Positions 18,087 through 27,719 of a DNA stretch of 64,000 nt are shown piece after piece. The stretch is from TMED109 sp015660425 (GTDB lineage: Bacteria; Pseudomonadota; Alphaproteobacteria; TMED109). The stretch covers positions 1 to 64,000 of the forward strand of contig JAPYTH010000004.1 of NCBI GenBank assembly GCA_029936295.1, read 5' to 3'. The notes beneath the pieces are model-generated. The model did not search any database. It saw only the letters and a list, made by a program, of their open reading frames with translations, and was not told where the DNA came from. Position numbers and translations under genes: made by a program. Position 1 is the first letter of the stretch; the number at the start of each line of letters is the position of its first letter.

Positions 18087-19178
18087 ATGTATAATGTTAT
18101 ATTGTTTAATTTATTTAAATATTTAATAGTTAAATTATGGAAGATCTTAGCCTTGGATACAAATAAAAAAATTTTAAAATGGTTTGATAAAGAAAAAAGA
18201 AATTTGCCTTGGCGAAACTCGGATAAGTCATCAATAGATGTGTATAAAGTATGGATTAGTGAAATTATGCTTCAGCAAACAACTGTTAATGCTGTAATTC
18301 CGTATTTTGAAAAATTTATAAATAAATTTCCAGATATTTATTCTTTAGCTAATTCTAAAATAGAAGATGTTTTATCTTCTTGGGCAGGATTGGGGTATTA
18401 TTCACGTGCGAGAAATATTCATAAGTGTGCAGAAATAATTGTAAGACAGTTTGATGGGGTTTTTCCTAAAATAGAAATTGAGTTAATTAAATTACCTGGC
18501 ATAGGAGATTATACGGCTAATGCTATATGTGCAATTGGCTATAACTGTGTGGCTATAGCAGTTGATGTTAATATAGAAAGAATAGTTTCTAGAATATATA
18601 ATAAACATAATGCGAAAAAAGCTAAAATAAAATCTTTAATAAGAAAAATTATTCCTAATGACAGGCCAGGTGACTTTACAGAAGCATTAATGGATTTAGG
18701 ATCAAAGGTCTGTAAAGTAAGAGATCCTAATTGTATAATTTGCCCATTAAATTCTATATGTAAAACTTATTTAGAAAATAAAGGTGCTCTATTTAAAATA
18801 GTTAAAAATCGTAAAAATATAAATATTAGATACGGTAATTGTTATATAATTTGTAGGTATAAAGATAATAAATATTTTTTTATTAGGAGACCTAATAATG
18901 GCCTTTTAGGTGGAATGTTATCTTTTCCTTCATCTAAGTGGTTAGAAGATAAAAATAAATTATATAATGAAGAAGAATTTGAAGGGATAATAAATAAAAG
19001 TAATGTAAACAAGTCTTCATATTTGGTAACTCATACATTTAGTCATTTTAAATTAATTCTAAATATATATTCTTTAAAGCTAAAAAATATTATGGAGTTG
19101 GAGGGTGACTGGTTAGAATTAGATAAGGCTTTTCATCAATTACCTTCATTAATGAAAAAAGTAGCTAACACTATTTAA
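18087..19178 (+). CDS. mutY: A/G-specific adenine glycosylase MutY
   Basis: Removes adenine mispaired with 8-oxoguanine. Helix-hairpin-helix core with LPWR, the catalytic Glu in ISEIMLQQTTV, the HhH loop LPGIGDYTA, the catalytic Asp in AVDVNIERI and a [4Fe-4S] cluster from Cys209, Cys216, Cys219 and Cys225. A Nudix-like 8-oxoG recognition domain follows (LLGGMLSFPSSKW). The first ATG (18087) adds about 22 hydrophobic residues not usual in MutY and leaves no space for a promoter, so TTG at 18153 may be the real start. Its stop shares TTAA with the ccrM stop. Confidence 0.94.
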   Translation: MYNVILFNLFKYLIVKLWKILALDTNKKILKWFDKEKRNLPWRNSDKSSIDVYKVWISEIMLQQTTVNAVIPYFEKFINKFPDIYSLANSKIEDVLSSWAGLGYYSRARNIHKCAEIIVRQFDGVFPKIEIELIKLPGIGDYTANAICAIGYNCVAIAVDVNIERIVSRIYNKHNAKKAKIKSLIRKIIPNDRPGDFTEALMDLGSKVCKVRDPNCIICPLNSICKTYLENKGALFKIVKNRKNINIRYGNCYIICRYKDNKYFFIRRPNNGLLGGMLSFPSSKWLEDKNKLYNEEEFEGIINKSNVNKSSYLVTHTFSHFKLILNIYSLKLKNIMELEGDWLELDKAFHQLPSLMKKVANTI

Positions 19179-20248
19179 TGAATTTCTTTTTTATTGTTTC
19201 TAATTTTTTCTCTAAGTTTATTTATTGATACTAATTTTCCATTTTTTTCATAATGCCAATAATCCCAGCCATTACAGGCACTGTATCCTTGTAATTTAGC
19301 ACTAACCTTATGAATTGAACCTTCAAACTCTTTATCAGCTAACAAACTTCCATCTGCCCTTATAGTAGCTTTATGCTTTTTGTTTATATCATGAAGTTTA
19401 GCACCTATTTTAAGCATTCCATTATCAAGTAAACTTCCAAATGGAATTTTTATTTCGGCTTTTAAATTTTTAGTAATATAAAGCTCTTCATTTCTAAGCT
19501 GTTTTATTAATTTAATTCTTTTTTTAGCATATTTCATATATTCTTTATTTTTTTCAATTCCTATAAAGCTTCGTCCAAGTCTTTTTGCAACAGCACCACT
19601 AGAACCTGTTCCAAAAAAAGGATCTAGAATTTTGTCTCCAGGTTGTGAAGAGGAAATAATAATTCTATGTAATAGAGATTCAGGTTTTTGTGCTGGATGT
19701 AAAGTTTTTCCTGAATTTTTAATTCTTTCTTTTCCTGAGCAAATCGGAAGAGACCAATCAGACCTCATTTGTTTGTCATCATTTAATACTTTCATAGCTT
19801 TATAATTAAAGGTATATTTTGATTTTTTATTTTGACTAGCCCAAATAATTGTTTCATGTGCATTGGTAAACCTATTACCTTTAAAATTAGGCATCGGGTT
19901 TGATTTATTCCATATTATATCGTTTAAAATCCAAAAATTTAAATTTTGAATTACTGATCCAACCCTATATATATTGTGATATGAACCTATAACCCATATT
20001 GTTCCATCTTTTTTTAAAATTCGTCGCGCTTCTGTTAACCAATTTAGAGTAAAAGCATCGTATGCTTTAAAACTATTAAATTTATCCCAATCGTGACGTA
20101 CACCTTTAACATCTGTTTGGTCTGGCCGTAATAAAGGTTTTGATAATTGAAGGTTATAAGGAGGATCAGCAAAAATCATATCTATAGAATTGTCTTTTAA
20201 TTTAGACATTTCTTTAATACAATCACCTAATATATATTCTTCACTCAT
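19175..20248 (-). CDS. ccrM: GANTC adenine methyltransferase CcrM
   Basis: Cell-cycle regulated N6-adenine methyltransferase of alphaproteobacteria. A beta-class enzyme: DPPYNLQL at residues 28-35 comes first, and the AdoMet loop DPFFGTGSSGAVAKRLGRSFIG near 207-228 later. KTLHPAQKPE lies between them. After about residue 255 is the C-terminal RAMA-type DNA-binding domain (IRADGSLLADKEFEGSIHK, ACNGWDYWHYE) that distinguishes CcrM from other small methyltransferases. 357 residues match CcrM. No restriction gene is adjacent, so it is a solitary, regulatory methylase. A GAATC site occurs beside the DnaA box at 53309-53317. Confidence 0.95.
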   Translation of the reverse strand: MSEEYILGDCIKEMSKLKDNSIDMIFADPPYNLQLSKPLLRPDQTDVKGVRHDWDKFNSFKAYDAFTLNWLTEARRILKKDGTIWVIGSYHNIYRVGSVIQNLNFWILNDIIWNKSNPMPNFKGNRFTNAHETIIWASQNKKSKYTFNYKAMKVLNDDKQMRSDWSLPICSGKERIKNSGKTLHPAQKPESLLHRIIISSSQPGDKILDPFFGTGSSGAVAKRLGRSFIGIEKNKEYMKYAKKRIKLIKQLRNEELYITKNLKAEIKIPFGSLLDNGMLKIGAKLHDINKKHKATIRADGSLLADKEFEGSIHKVSAKLQGYSACNGWDYWHYEKNGKLVSINKLREKIRNNKKEIH

Positions 20249-20287
20249 ATTTATCTCTTTTTACGATTTAAAAAATTAATATAATAT

Positions 20288-20893
20288 CTATTTTAGCAAC
20301 TTAAAAGTTTTTCTGTGATAAGAAGTTGTTCCATAAGATCTTATTATTCTATAATGTTCTTTAGTACCATAGCCAACATTTTTTTTAAAATTATATTTAG
20401 GATAAATTAATCCAATTTTATTCATAAGGTCATCTCTATATTCTTTTGCAACAATAGAAGCTGCAGCAATAGATAGACTTTTGGTATCACCTTTAATAAT
20501 AGTTTTTGTTTTACAGTTAATTTTTGGAGAATATATGCCATCTATTAATGCTAAGCCAGTATGTTCTTTTAATTGTTCAAAAGCGCGTTTCATTGCGAGT
20601 AAACTTGCATTAAGAATATTAATTTCATCTATTTCTTGACTGCTAGCTTCTCCAATTCCAATGTCTAAAGCATATTTTTTTATATTGGCAGCTATTTTTT
20701 CTCTTTTAATTTTAGATATTTTTTTTGAATCATTAATTCCTTCAGGTATTATATCAAAATTTATAATAACTGCAGCAGCAACTACTGGCCCAGCTAAACA
20801 GCCTCTACCTACTTCATCTATGCCACAGATATAACCTTTAACACTGTTTTTATAAGATTTTTCTATATTTAGATTAGGTAAAATTTTATTCAT
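20288..20893 (-). CDS. rnhB: Ribonuclease HII
   Basis: Removes ribonucleotides embedded in DNA. Acidic active site begins with Asp26 and Glu27 in GIDEVGRGCLAGPVVAAAV; further motifs are NDSKKIS, ALIDG and GDTKSLSIAAASIVAKEYRDD. Ends with YHRKTFK, also typical. 201 residues. Just 40 bases precede ccrM, and the pair rnhB-ccrM is common in alphaproteobacteria. With rnhA at 8761-9201 the cell has both RNase H types. Confidence 0.96.
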   Translation of the reverse strand: MNKILPNLNIEKSYKNSVKGYICGIDEVGRGCLAGPVVAAAVIINFDIIPEGINDSKKISKIKREKIAANIKKYALDIGIGEASSQEIDEINILNASLLAMKRAFEQLKEHTGLALIDGIYSPKINCKTKTIIKGDTKSLSIAAASIVAKEYRDDLMNKIGLIYPKYNFKKNVGYGTKEHYRIIRSYGTTSYHRKTFKLLK

Positions 20894-20902
20894 TATTAAA
20901 TT

Positions 20903-22945
20903 TTATCTAGATTCTCTATACCAAGCGGAAAATATTATTATAATACTTAAAATAAGTATAAAATACCATGGTGTTATAGAGGTTTGTCGTAAGTTTTTAA
21001 TAAAATATTTTTCATTTTTTATTAGTTGAATATTTTTGCTTTCATTTTGGAATTGACTTTTATTTAAGTGTTTTATGTCTGGAATATTATTTTGACTATT
21101 TATCCAGTTAATAGAACCCATATTTTTATCTACTATGGGTTGTATAATTTGCTCTGTACTTCTGACATCTAAATATTCAGAAGAATTGTAATTGCCTACT
21201 ATTATTGAAATTGAAGAGCTGCCTGATGATAATTTCCATATACCCTGTTCTGGAGATAGTATTTTTCCAATTTGCTTGCCATTACCTAATTCTTCTAGGA
21301 ATACTTCCATTTTTTTATTACTTGGTGATATAAGGGATATGGGTTTATTATTTAATACTAAAGAATTTCGCGTTATCAAAATTGTGTTATTTTCTACCTT
21401 TGCAGATAATTCATTCTCTTCAAGCTCTGGCTCTTTCATTAGCCAGTGTACCAGCCTTCTTAATAGGTCAGCTTGTGGTCCTTTATTTTTTTCAGATCTA
21501 GACCATACCCAAGATTGATCAGATAAAATCTGAGCTACTCTACCTTGTCCAATGCGGTTTAAAATTAATAAAGGCCTATTTTCAGGACCTTCTAAAAGAA
21601 CATCTCCAGATATGGTTAAACCTTCTACCATTCTATACCAAGGACCCCAATCAGTTTGCTCTTGGTCATCTTTTAAATTAGCTGTTACAGGATGTCTTAA
21701 TCCATCATTTGTAATACTAGGTATAAACTTTTGAGTAATAACTTCACCGGTAGGTTCAGTAGGTAAAATATTTTGTAATGGAGATTGTGATAAACTATAT
21801 GGTCCTGCATAGGCAGGTCCTGCAGTATCTAAGAGAGCACCCCCATTCACAACATACTCTACAATATTTTTTAAATAATATGGAGGAAGTATTCCCCTTA
21901 AATGGTATTGATCAAATATAATTAAGTCAAAATCCTTCAAATTCAATTGAAAAAGTTCGCGTGTTGGAAAAGGTATTAATGATAACTCTCCAATAGGAGT
22001 TAAATCTTGTTTATTAGGTGGTCTTAGTATAGTAAAATGTACTAAGTCAACTGAAGGGTCAGAATTTAAAAGATTTCTCCAACTTCTTAAGCCCATATTT
22101 GGTTCCCCAGAAACGAGCATTACTTTAAGCCTTTCCCTAATGGCATTAATTTCTATAAGAGATTTATTATTTTGTAGTGTTAACTCTTCTTGTCCTGGTT
22201 CTACATCAATATTTAAAGTAGTAATACCTGCTCTATCTAACGGCAAGGTTATAATAACAGTTTCTCCAATTGTAATCGATCTAGATTGCTTGATATCATT
22301 ATTCATATTAATTGAAACTAAGGCATTAGGAACTTTGGATGAAGTATCTTCAACTTTAATTTTCATTTTAATTTCTTCACCTACTATTCCAAACCTAGGT
22401 GCAGATTCAATAATTAATCTCCGATCTTTTTCATTCTTTTCTCCGGTAAGTAAAAAATTCATAGGTGCTTTAAAATTATAAGAATCAAGATTCTTTGGCA
22501 TGTCTTGAATTTGGCCATCAGTTATAATTATTGCACCAGCTAGCCTATCTACAGGAATATCTCCAACCATAGAGCTTAATGGTTCAAATATTTTGGTTCC
22601 ATTTTTACCATTAATTGTTTTAAAACGTAAATCTAAATTATCAATTTTTTCTAATTTTTTTTTTAGTTTATTATACGTTTGTTGAGCTATTTCTTTTCGA
22701 TTATTAATACTTTGACTGGGACTTAAATCTAAGATTATAGCAACTGTATCTGGAATATTTTCTCTGTTTTCTGAAACTATTACTGGATTTGCTATACACA
22801 TTAATATTATGCAAATTAAAATAGTTCGTAAAATGTTTCCTGAAGCTTTAAATTTAAAACCTATAAAAACCATGATTAGGCTTAAAAAAGATAAAATATA
22901 AAACAAACTATATGAAATATGAGGGTAAAAAGATATATTATTCAT
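20903..22945 (-). CDS. Large membrane protein with VWA-like and glutamine-amidotransferase-like regions
   Basis: 680 residues. Two N-terminal helices (about residues 8-55) precede a von Willebrand A-like region: DTVAIILDLSPSQSI has a DxSxS metal-site pattern and AGAIIITDGQIQD resembles the later Asp site. From about residue 270 to 460 is a class I glutamine amidotransferase-like fold (VMLVSGEPNMGLRSW, DLIIFDQYHLRGILP, YVVNGGALLDTAG) without a clear catalytic triad. One helix ends the protein (TPWYFILILSIIIIFSAWY). It is the last gene of the moxR operon, 6 bases after its partner. Function is unknown; homologues are usually annotated as hypothetical membrane proteins. Confidence 0.75.
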   Translation of the reverse strand: MNNISFYPHISYSLFYILSFLSLIMVFIGFKFKASGNILRTILICIILMCIANPVIVSENRENIPDTVAIILDLSPSQSINNRKEIAQQTYNKLKKKLEKIDNLDLRFKTINGKNGTKIFEPLSSMVGDIPVDRLAGAIIITDGQIQDMPKNLDSYNFKAPMNFLLTGEKNEKDRRLIIESAPRFGIVGEEIKMKIKVEDTSSKVPNALVSINMNNDIKQSRSITIGETVIITLPLDRAGITTLNIDVEPGQEELTLQNNKSLIEINAIRERLKVMLVSGEPNMGLRSWRNLLNSDPSVDLVHFTILRPPNKQDLTPIGELSLIPFPTRELFQLNLKDFDLIIFDQYHLRGILPPYYLKNIVEYVVNGGALLDTAGPAYAGPYSLSQSPLQNILPTEPTGEVITQKFIPSITNDGLRHPVTANLKDDQEQTDWGPWYRMVEGLTISGDVLLEGPENRPLLILNRIGQGRVAQILSDQSWVWSRSEKNKGPQADLLRRLVHWLMKEPELEENELSAKVENNTILITRNSLVLNNKPISLISPSNKKMEVFLEELGNGKQIGKILSPEQGIWKLSSGSSSISIIVGNYNSSEYLDVRSTEQIIQPIVDKNMGSINWINSQNNIPDIKHLNKSQFQNESKNIQLIKNEKYFIKNLRQTSITPWYFILILSIIIIFSAWYRESR

Positions 22946-22951
22946 TATGCA

Positions 22952-25711
22952 TTACTCGACTATTTTTTCTTTGTTTGATTTAGTATTTAATCTTTTTAAA
23001 ATAGATTTTATATGTACTTGATCAGCCTTATAATTACCAGTCATTGAATACATAACCAAATTTATACCAAATCGATATGAAAATTCTCTCTGTTTTTCTC
23101 CTCCTGGTATTACTAAATAAATTGGTTTGCTGTTGGGTCCTTTTGCCCAAGCTGATGCCCAGTCATTTCCTCCAATTAAAACAGATGAAACTCCATCTCT
23201 AGAATTTTTAGCGGTGGCTTCAACCCATACATTTCCTCCAGTAAATCTACCTGGAAGTTCATCCAACAAATAAAAAGCTCTTCTTATTACGTGGTTATTG
23301 GGAACCTTAATAAGAGCTGGTAAGTCTAGAGCCTTTAAAATTATTTTTAAATTTTTTTGTTCTTTACTATTTATTTTAGAAATAATATTTGTAGGGCTTA
23401 GATCTCTAGTATCAAAAACTATTAAGCCTCCATTCTTCATATATATTTGTATTTTATTTATAATTGTATTGGATAGAATATTAGCTTTGTCAGTAATAGC
23501 CCAATAAATTATTGGATAAAAAGATATATCATCTTTACTTAAATTAATAGCTATTGGAGGACCTGCTTCAATTGATGTTCTCTCTCTTAAAACTCTAGTT
23601 AACTCTAGTAATCCTAAGTAAGTAGTATCATCTATTTTTTGATTTTCTGTAACAATATAGGCCAAATGTGTTTCTAAAGCTGAAGCCCTATCCGCTGCCT
23701 CTATATAAGTTATATTAAAAGAAAAATAGAATCCTAATAATAAAAAACAAAATTTATATATATTAGCTATTTTATTTAGTTTTATTTTTCCTCTTATATT
23801 TAAGCTAATAAAATAATCTATAAAAATCAAAAATAATAAGATAATTAATAGAAATATTTTAAGGTTTATAGTATTTTCAGATTCATATTTTTCAAAAATA
23901 GTATCATCTTTAAAGGTAATTGTTTGAGGTGACAAAGTTTTAATGTTTTCTCCTAAATTAAGTGCACGCATATATAGCTTGTTCCCATAAAATCCTGGAG
24001 CATGTCCAGAAGATGGTATCAAATCTTTTAAATTAAAGTTAGTAGGCAATGCTTCGCTTGTTGGATCTATTAGACGACCAAAGCCATCTAATAATTTATA
24101 AGGAGCTAGAGGGAAGTCATTTGAGTTGTCTTGATCGCCAGAGGATAAATTTATTATCCGATCAAGAATCTCTACAAAGGCTCCTGTTAATGGTAAGTTT
24201 GACCAGTCTGCATTGGCTGTAATATGAAAAAATACATTCCAGCCTTTTTTATAATTTTGCCCTGTAATTAAAGGTGTTCCATCCTTTAAAGAAGCCCATG
24301 TCCTACTAGTTAGTTCTGAAGAAGGCTCAGCTATTACTTGTTTATTAATAAGTATATCATCATTAATTTCTATACCATTTAGTGGAGAATTTATGGGAAA
24401 CTCTTTAATTGTAACGGGTTTTGACCAACTAAGCGCTCCTCCAAAAGCTCTTGAATTCATTGATCTTAACTTAACAGGAAGTAAGTCAGTATCTGCTCCT
24501 TCAAGGTTAGGGCCAGCAAATCTAATTAATATTCCTCCATTTTTTATCCAACCTTTTAGTTTTGTATTTAATTCTTCTCTAATAGTACCAACACCAGGAA
24601 GTATGATAACTGAAGTATCTTTTTTTATTAATTCTTCTAGATTGCCTATCTTAACTTCACTAAAGGAGTTGATTGCTCTATCTAGATAATAAGCTGGAGA
24701 TAATAAAGGCTGAGTTCTAAATGATTCTTTATCTCCATAAATACCTACAGTTCTTTTTCTCCATTTGTCGTCAAATAGATGAATGGATCCAGCATTATTT
24801 ACATTTTCAATTGTTAAGGATATTAAGTCTTTTCTTAACTCACTTGGTATTAATAAATCAGTTTTAGTAATTCTTTCATTTTCTTTAAAAGATAGTTCTT
24901 GTCTATTTAATAATTTACCGTCAGCTCCATTCGCTCTTATAAATATTGTTTCTTCTAATGCACCAATATTTCTGGATATTTCTATACCTAATTTATTATT
25001 TGTTTTTGTTTCAACGGTAGTAATAATTTTTATTGAGGAGTTATTAAAGTAATTAACTACTGTAAGTTTTCCTATATTCTCAAGTTTGTTTAAAAGAATT
25101 TGAGAACTATCACCATTTTCATGATCAATTCCATCCCATAACCATACAATATTATATTTACTATCTTTAGATAAACTATCTAATTTTTTAATTAATGACG
25201 AATAATTAGATGGCCATGGATTAGGAGTAAGAGTTTCTATTACGGACTTTGCCTCTTTAGAAGTTATTATTATTAATTCATCGTTATTTATATTAATTTT
25301 TTTAGCTGTAGGAGCTAAAATTATAGATAATTTTTCTTGCTCAGCTTTGTCAATAAGTTCTAATAAATGATCTTTTCTTTTTTCCCAGTTTATAGAAGCA
25401 GACCAACCATTATCTATAATTAATAAAAGAGGGCCTTTATTAGGATAGTTGGGTTTTTCGTTATATATTGGATTAGAAAATGCAAGCACTAATATGGAAA
25501 CTAGTAATATCCTAAAAATTAACAACCATAAGGGGGACTTGCTAGCAGTTTCTTGTTTATTGTCTAAATTTTTAAGAAACCTTATAGCAGGAAAAAATAT
25601 ATTTTGTGGAACAGGTGGATATATTTTTAGTAACAACCATATGCCAGGTAAAGATAATAATCCCCATAAAGCAAGTGGGTTTCCAAAAGTTAATGAAGAT
25701 AGTAAAGACAT
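22952..25711 (-). CDS. BatA-N-terminal and DUF4159 domain membrane protein
   Basis: 919 residues. It opens with the BatA N-terminal region (GNPLALWGLLSLPGIWLLLKI, then a helix near residues 60-80), followed by a VWA-like strand LLLIIDNGWSASINW whose metal site is only partly conserved. Around residues 340-400 lies an amidotransferase-like segment (VIILPGVGTIREEL, WIKNGGILIRFAGP). Two helices near 630-690 lead to a C-terminal DUF4159 domain (FYPIIYWAITDKANIL, MKNGGLIVFDTRD, LDELPGRFTGG). The BatA-DUF4159 architecture is known from alphaproteobacteria beside MoxR and DUF58 genes; its role is not established. Spacing to the DUF58 gene is 2 bases. Confidence 0.82.
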   Translation of the reverse strand: MSLLSSLTFGNPLALWGLLSLPGIWLLLKIYPPVPQNIFFPAIRFLKNLDNKQETASKSPLWLLIFRILLVSILVLAFSNPIYNEKPNYPNKGPLLLIIDNGWSASINWEKRKDHLLELIDKAEQEKLSIILAPTAKKININNDELIIITSKEAKSVIETLTPNPWPSNYSSLIKKLDSLSKDSKYNIVWLWDGIDHENGDSSQILLNKLENIGKLTVVNYFNNSSIKIITTVETKTNNKLGIEISRNIGALEETIFIRANGADGKLLNRQELSFKENERITKTDLLIPSELRKDLISLTIENVNNAGSIHLFDDKWRKRTVGIYGDKESFRTQPLLSPAYYLDRAINSFSEVKIGNLEELIKKDTSVIILPGVGTIREELNTKLKGWIKNGGILIRFAGPNLEGADTDLLPVKLRSMNSRAFGGALSWSKPVTIKEFPINSPLNGIEINDDILINKQVIAEPSSELTSRTWASLKDGTPLITGQNYKKGWNVFFHITANADWSNLPLTGAFVEILDRIINLSSGDQDNSNDFPLAPYKLLDGFGRLIDPTSEALPTNFNLKDLIPSSGHAPGFYGNKLYMRALNLGENIKTLSPQTITFKDDTIFEKYESENTINLKIFLLIILLFLIFIDYFISLNIRGKIKLNKIANIYKFCFLLLGFYFSFNITYIEAADRASALETHLAYIVTENQKIDDTTYLGLLELTRVLRERTSIEAGPPIAINLSKDDISFYPIIYWAITDKANILSNTIINKIQIYMKNGGLIVFDTRDLSPTNIISKINSKEQKNLKIILKALDLPALIKVPNNHVIRRAFYLLDELPGRFTGGNVWVEATAKNSRDGVSSVLIGGNDWASAWAKGPNSKPIYLVIPGGEKQREFSYRFGINLVMYSMTGNYKADQVHIKSILKRLNTKSNKEKIVE

Positions 25712-25713
25712 CT

Positions 25714-26589
25714 TTATACGTCTAGCTTTATGCTGTTATAGTTAGATAAAGTATTACAAATATTTAATAAAGATGATTCTGGAGAATTATCTGTAGTATC
25801 CATGTAATATTTCCATGAATATGATAAAGCTAATTTTTTTACCTTGTTGCAGTGAGCTGTTATTGCTTTTTTATAATTATTTCTTATAGCTTCTGCGTTT
25901 CCAATGAGAATGCTTTCTTCTTCTTCTAATCCATTAAAGTTTATACGACCTTTAAATGGGAATGTTTTTTCCGCAGGGTCTAAAACATGGATTATATTAC
26001 CGTTTATACCTCTACTAGAAAGTTTTCTTATAATTTCCTCTGTGTCTTTTATATCATTTAGAAAATCACTAATTAATATTACATCAGAATTATTTTTTAT
26101 TTCATCTATATTAGGTCTGGATAAAAAACTCTCTTTAATCTTACTTGTAATTTGATTAGCAATAAAATTAATAACTTTATTTCCGTGCGATAGTTTAGAG
26201 TTAAAACCGTTAAGAACTATATTCTCCCCTGATTTAGAAAAAATTATAGTGAGAGCTAATGTTAATAAGTTTGCTCTATATATTTTTGGTTCAATCTGTT
26301 TGTTAGAGCTAAAATTCATTGATTTAGATGTGTCTCTCCAAATAACTATATCTTGAAGAGTATATAATTCTTTTTCTTTTACAAAAGTATCGTAAGATTT
26401 AGCAGATTTTTTCCAGTCTATTAAATGAGCAGGGTCTCCATATTCATATTTTCTAAATTGCCAAAAGCTATCTCCAACACCAGCTTTATTTCGATTATGC
26501 ATACCTTCCCAAACAGTATTAGCTATATTGTTTGCCTTTATTAATAGGTTAGGTATTTGAAATGTTAACTTTTCAGCTTTTAGTCTCAT
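25714..26589 (-). CDS. DUF58 domain protein
   Basis: 291 residues with the DUF58 hallmark GVGDSFWQFRKYEYGDPAHLIDWKKSAK (seen in part: GDSFWQFRKYEYGDP, IDWKKSA), followed by a VWA-like half in which WRDTSKSM replaces the usual D-x-S-x-S and VILISDFL marks the later strand. DUF58 proteins are co-encoded with MoxR ATPases and large membrane VWA proteins and probably act as substrates or adaptors of the ATPase. Lies between moxR (15 bases) and the DUF4159 gene (2 bases) on the same strand. Confidence 0.9.
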   Translation of the reverse strand: MRLKAEKLTFQIPNLLIKANNIANTVWEGMHNRNKAGVGDSFWQFRKYEYGDPAHLIDWKKSAKSYDTFVKEKELYTLQDIVIWRDTSKSMNFSSNKQIEPKIYRANLLTLALTIIFSKSGENIVLNGFNSKLSHGNKVINFIANQITSKIKESFLSRPNIDEIKNNSDVILISDFLNDIKDTEEIIRKLSSRGINGNIIHVLDPAEKTFPFKGRINFNGLEEEESILIGNAEAIRNNYKKAITAHCNKVKKLALSYSWKYYMDTTDNSPESSLLNICNTLSNYNSIKLDV

Positions 26590-26604
26590 GGTTATAATTC
26601 TTTG

Positions 26605-27594
26605 TTATTTTAAAAGTTTAACTAGTTCACTTATAACATTATTTAATGAATTTCCCTCTGCTCTAGCAGTATAGTTAAGATTCATTCTATGTTTTAAAAT
26701 GGGCTCAGCTAGAGCTTTAACATCATCTATAGATGGTGAAAGCCTTTCTTGCATAATAGCTCTTGCCCTACAAGCTATCATCAAAGATTGGCTTGCTCTA
26801 GGACCAGGTCCCCACGATAGACTGTTTTTTACTGTCTTTAACTTTGAAGTTTCAGGTCTTGCATTAGTAACTAAAGTTAGTATTGCTTCTATTACCTGGT
26901 CTCCAACAGGAATAGATCTAATTAGCTTTTGAGCAGCAATTAATTGATTAGAAGAAATTATTTTTTTAGGTGCTAATTCTTTAGTTCCTGTGGTTGCTAT
27001 AAGCATTTGTTTTTCTGAATCTTTATCAGCATATGTTATATTTGTTTGCATTAAAAATCTATCTAATTGAGCTTCTGGTAAAGGGTAAGTGCCTTCCTGT
27101 TCAATAGGGTTTTGTGTTGCTAATACATGAAAAGGTTCAGGTAGTTCATAGTTTTTGCCTGCTACAGTTACTATTCTTTCCTGCATAGCTTGAAGTAAAG
27201 CAGATTGAGTTCTAGGGCTTGCACGATTTATTTCATCAGCTAATAAAAATTGAGAAAAAACTGGACCTTCGATAAATTTAAAACTTCTTTTCCCTTTTTC
27301 AGATTCTTCTAATATCTCTGAGCCTATTATATCGGTAGGCATTAAATCAGGTGTAAATTGTATTCTTTTTCTGCTTAATCCCATTATGGTACCTAAGCTT
27401 CTTACTAATCTAGTTTTAGCCAAACCAGGAAGTCCTACTAAAAGTGTATGTCCTCCAGAAAGCAAAGTAATAATTATTTTATCTATTACTTTTTCTTGAC
27501 CAAATACAATTTCATTAACATGGTTTCTTACATTAGAAATATTTGAACTAAGTTTTTCTATTTCTTTTAATTCTTTAGGTGTGTGTTTTTTCAT
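26605..27594 (-). CDS. MoxR-family AAA+ ATPase
   Basis: 329 residues. Walker A GLPGLAKT at 54-61, Walker B FLLADEINRASPRTQSALLQAM near 125, sensor 1 VLATQNPIEQEGTYPLPEAQLDRF near 165 and the MoxR tail WGPGPRASQSLMIACRARAI. MoxR ATPases act as chaperones or remodelling enzymes, often with VWA-domain partners. First gene of a four-gene operon ending at 20903; the divergent DUF1285 gene starts 125 bases away across an inverted repeat. Confidence 0.95.
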   Translation of the reverse strand: MKKHTPKELKEIEKLSSNISNVRNHVNEIVFGQEKVIDKIIITLLSGGHTLLVGLPGLAKTRLVRSLGTIMGLSRKRIQFTPDLMPTDIIGSEILEESEKGKRSFKFIEGPVFSQFLLADEINRASPRTQSALLQAMQERIVTVAGKNYELPEPFHVLATQNPIEQEGTYPLPEAQLDRFLMQTNITYADKDSEKQMLIATTGTKELAPKKIISSNQLIAAQKLIRSIPVGDQVIEAILTLVTNARPETSKLKTVKNSLSWGPGPRASQSLMIACRARAIMQERLSPSIDDVKALAEPILKHRMNLNYTARAEGNSLNNVISELVKLLK

Positions 27595-27676
27595 CTTTTT
27601 ACAGGCCTTTTTAAATTTTTAATAAACAAATAAGCATCTTTTACGACAGTTATCATAATTTTAGATTAAATAAAAA

Positions 27677-27710
27677 TTATATAATAGATTTTAATTAATC
27701 TATTATATAA
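27677..27710. repeat. Perfect 14-bp inverted repeat between moxR and DUF1285 genes
   Basis: Arms 27677-27690 and 27697-27710 are exact reverse complements around a 6-base TTAATT loop; all but two bases in each arm are A or T. It ends 9 bases before the DUF1285 ATG in a divergent intergenic region. It could be an operator, a 5' hairpin or a terminator remnant. No T-run follows it in either direction. Confidence 0.85.
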
Positions 27711-27719
27711 ACATTAAGT

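Noticed and set aside
20903..27594. Defence island or toxin system based on the MoxR/VWA operon
   Set aside because: MoxR-VWA sets occur in some defence systems, but this operon has the BatA/DUF4159 architecture of a core alphaproteobacterial locus and no nuclease, toxin or mobile genes nearby.
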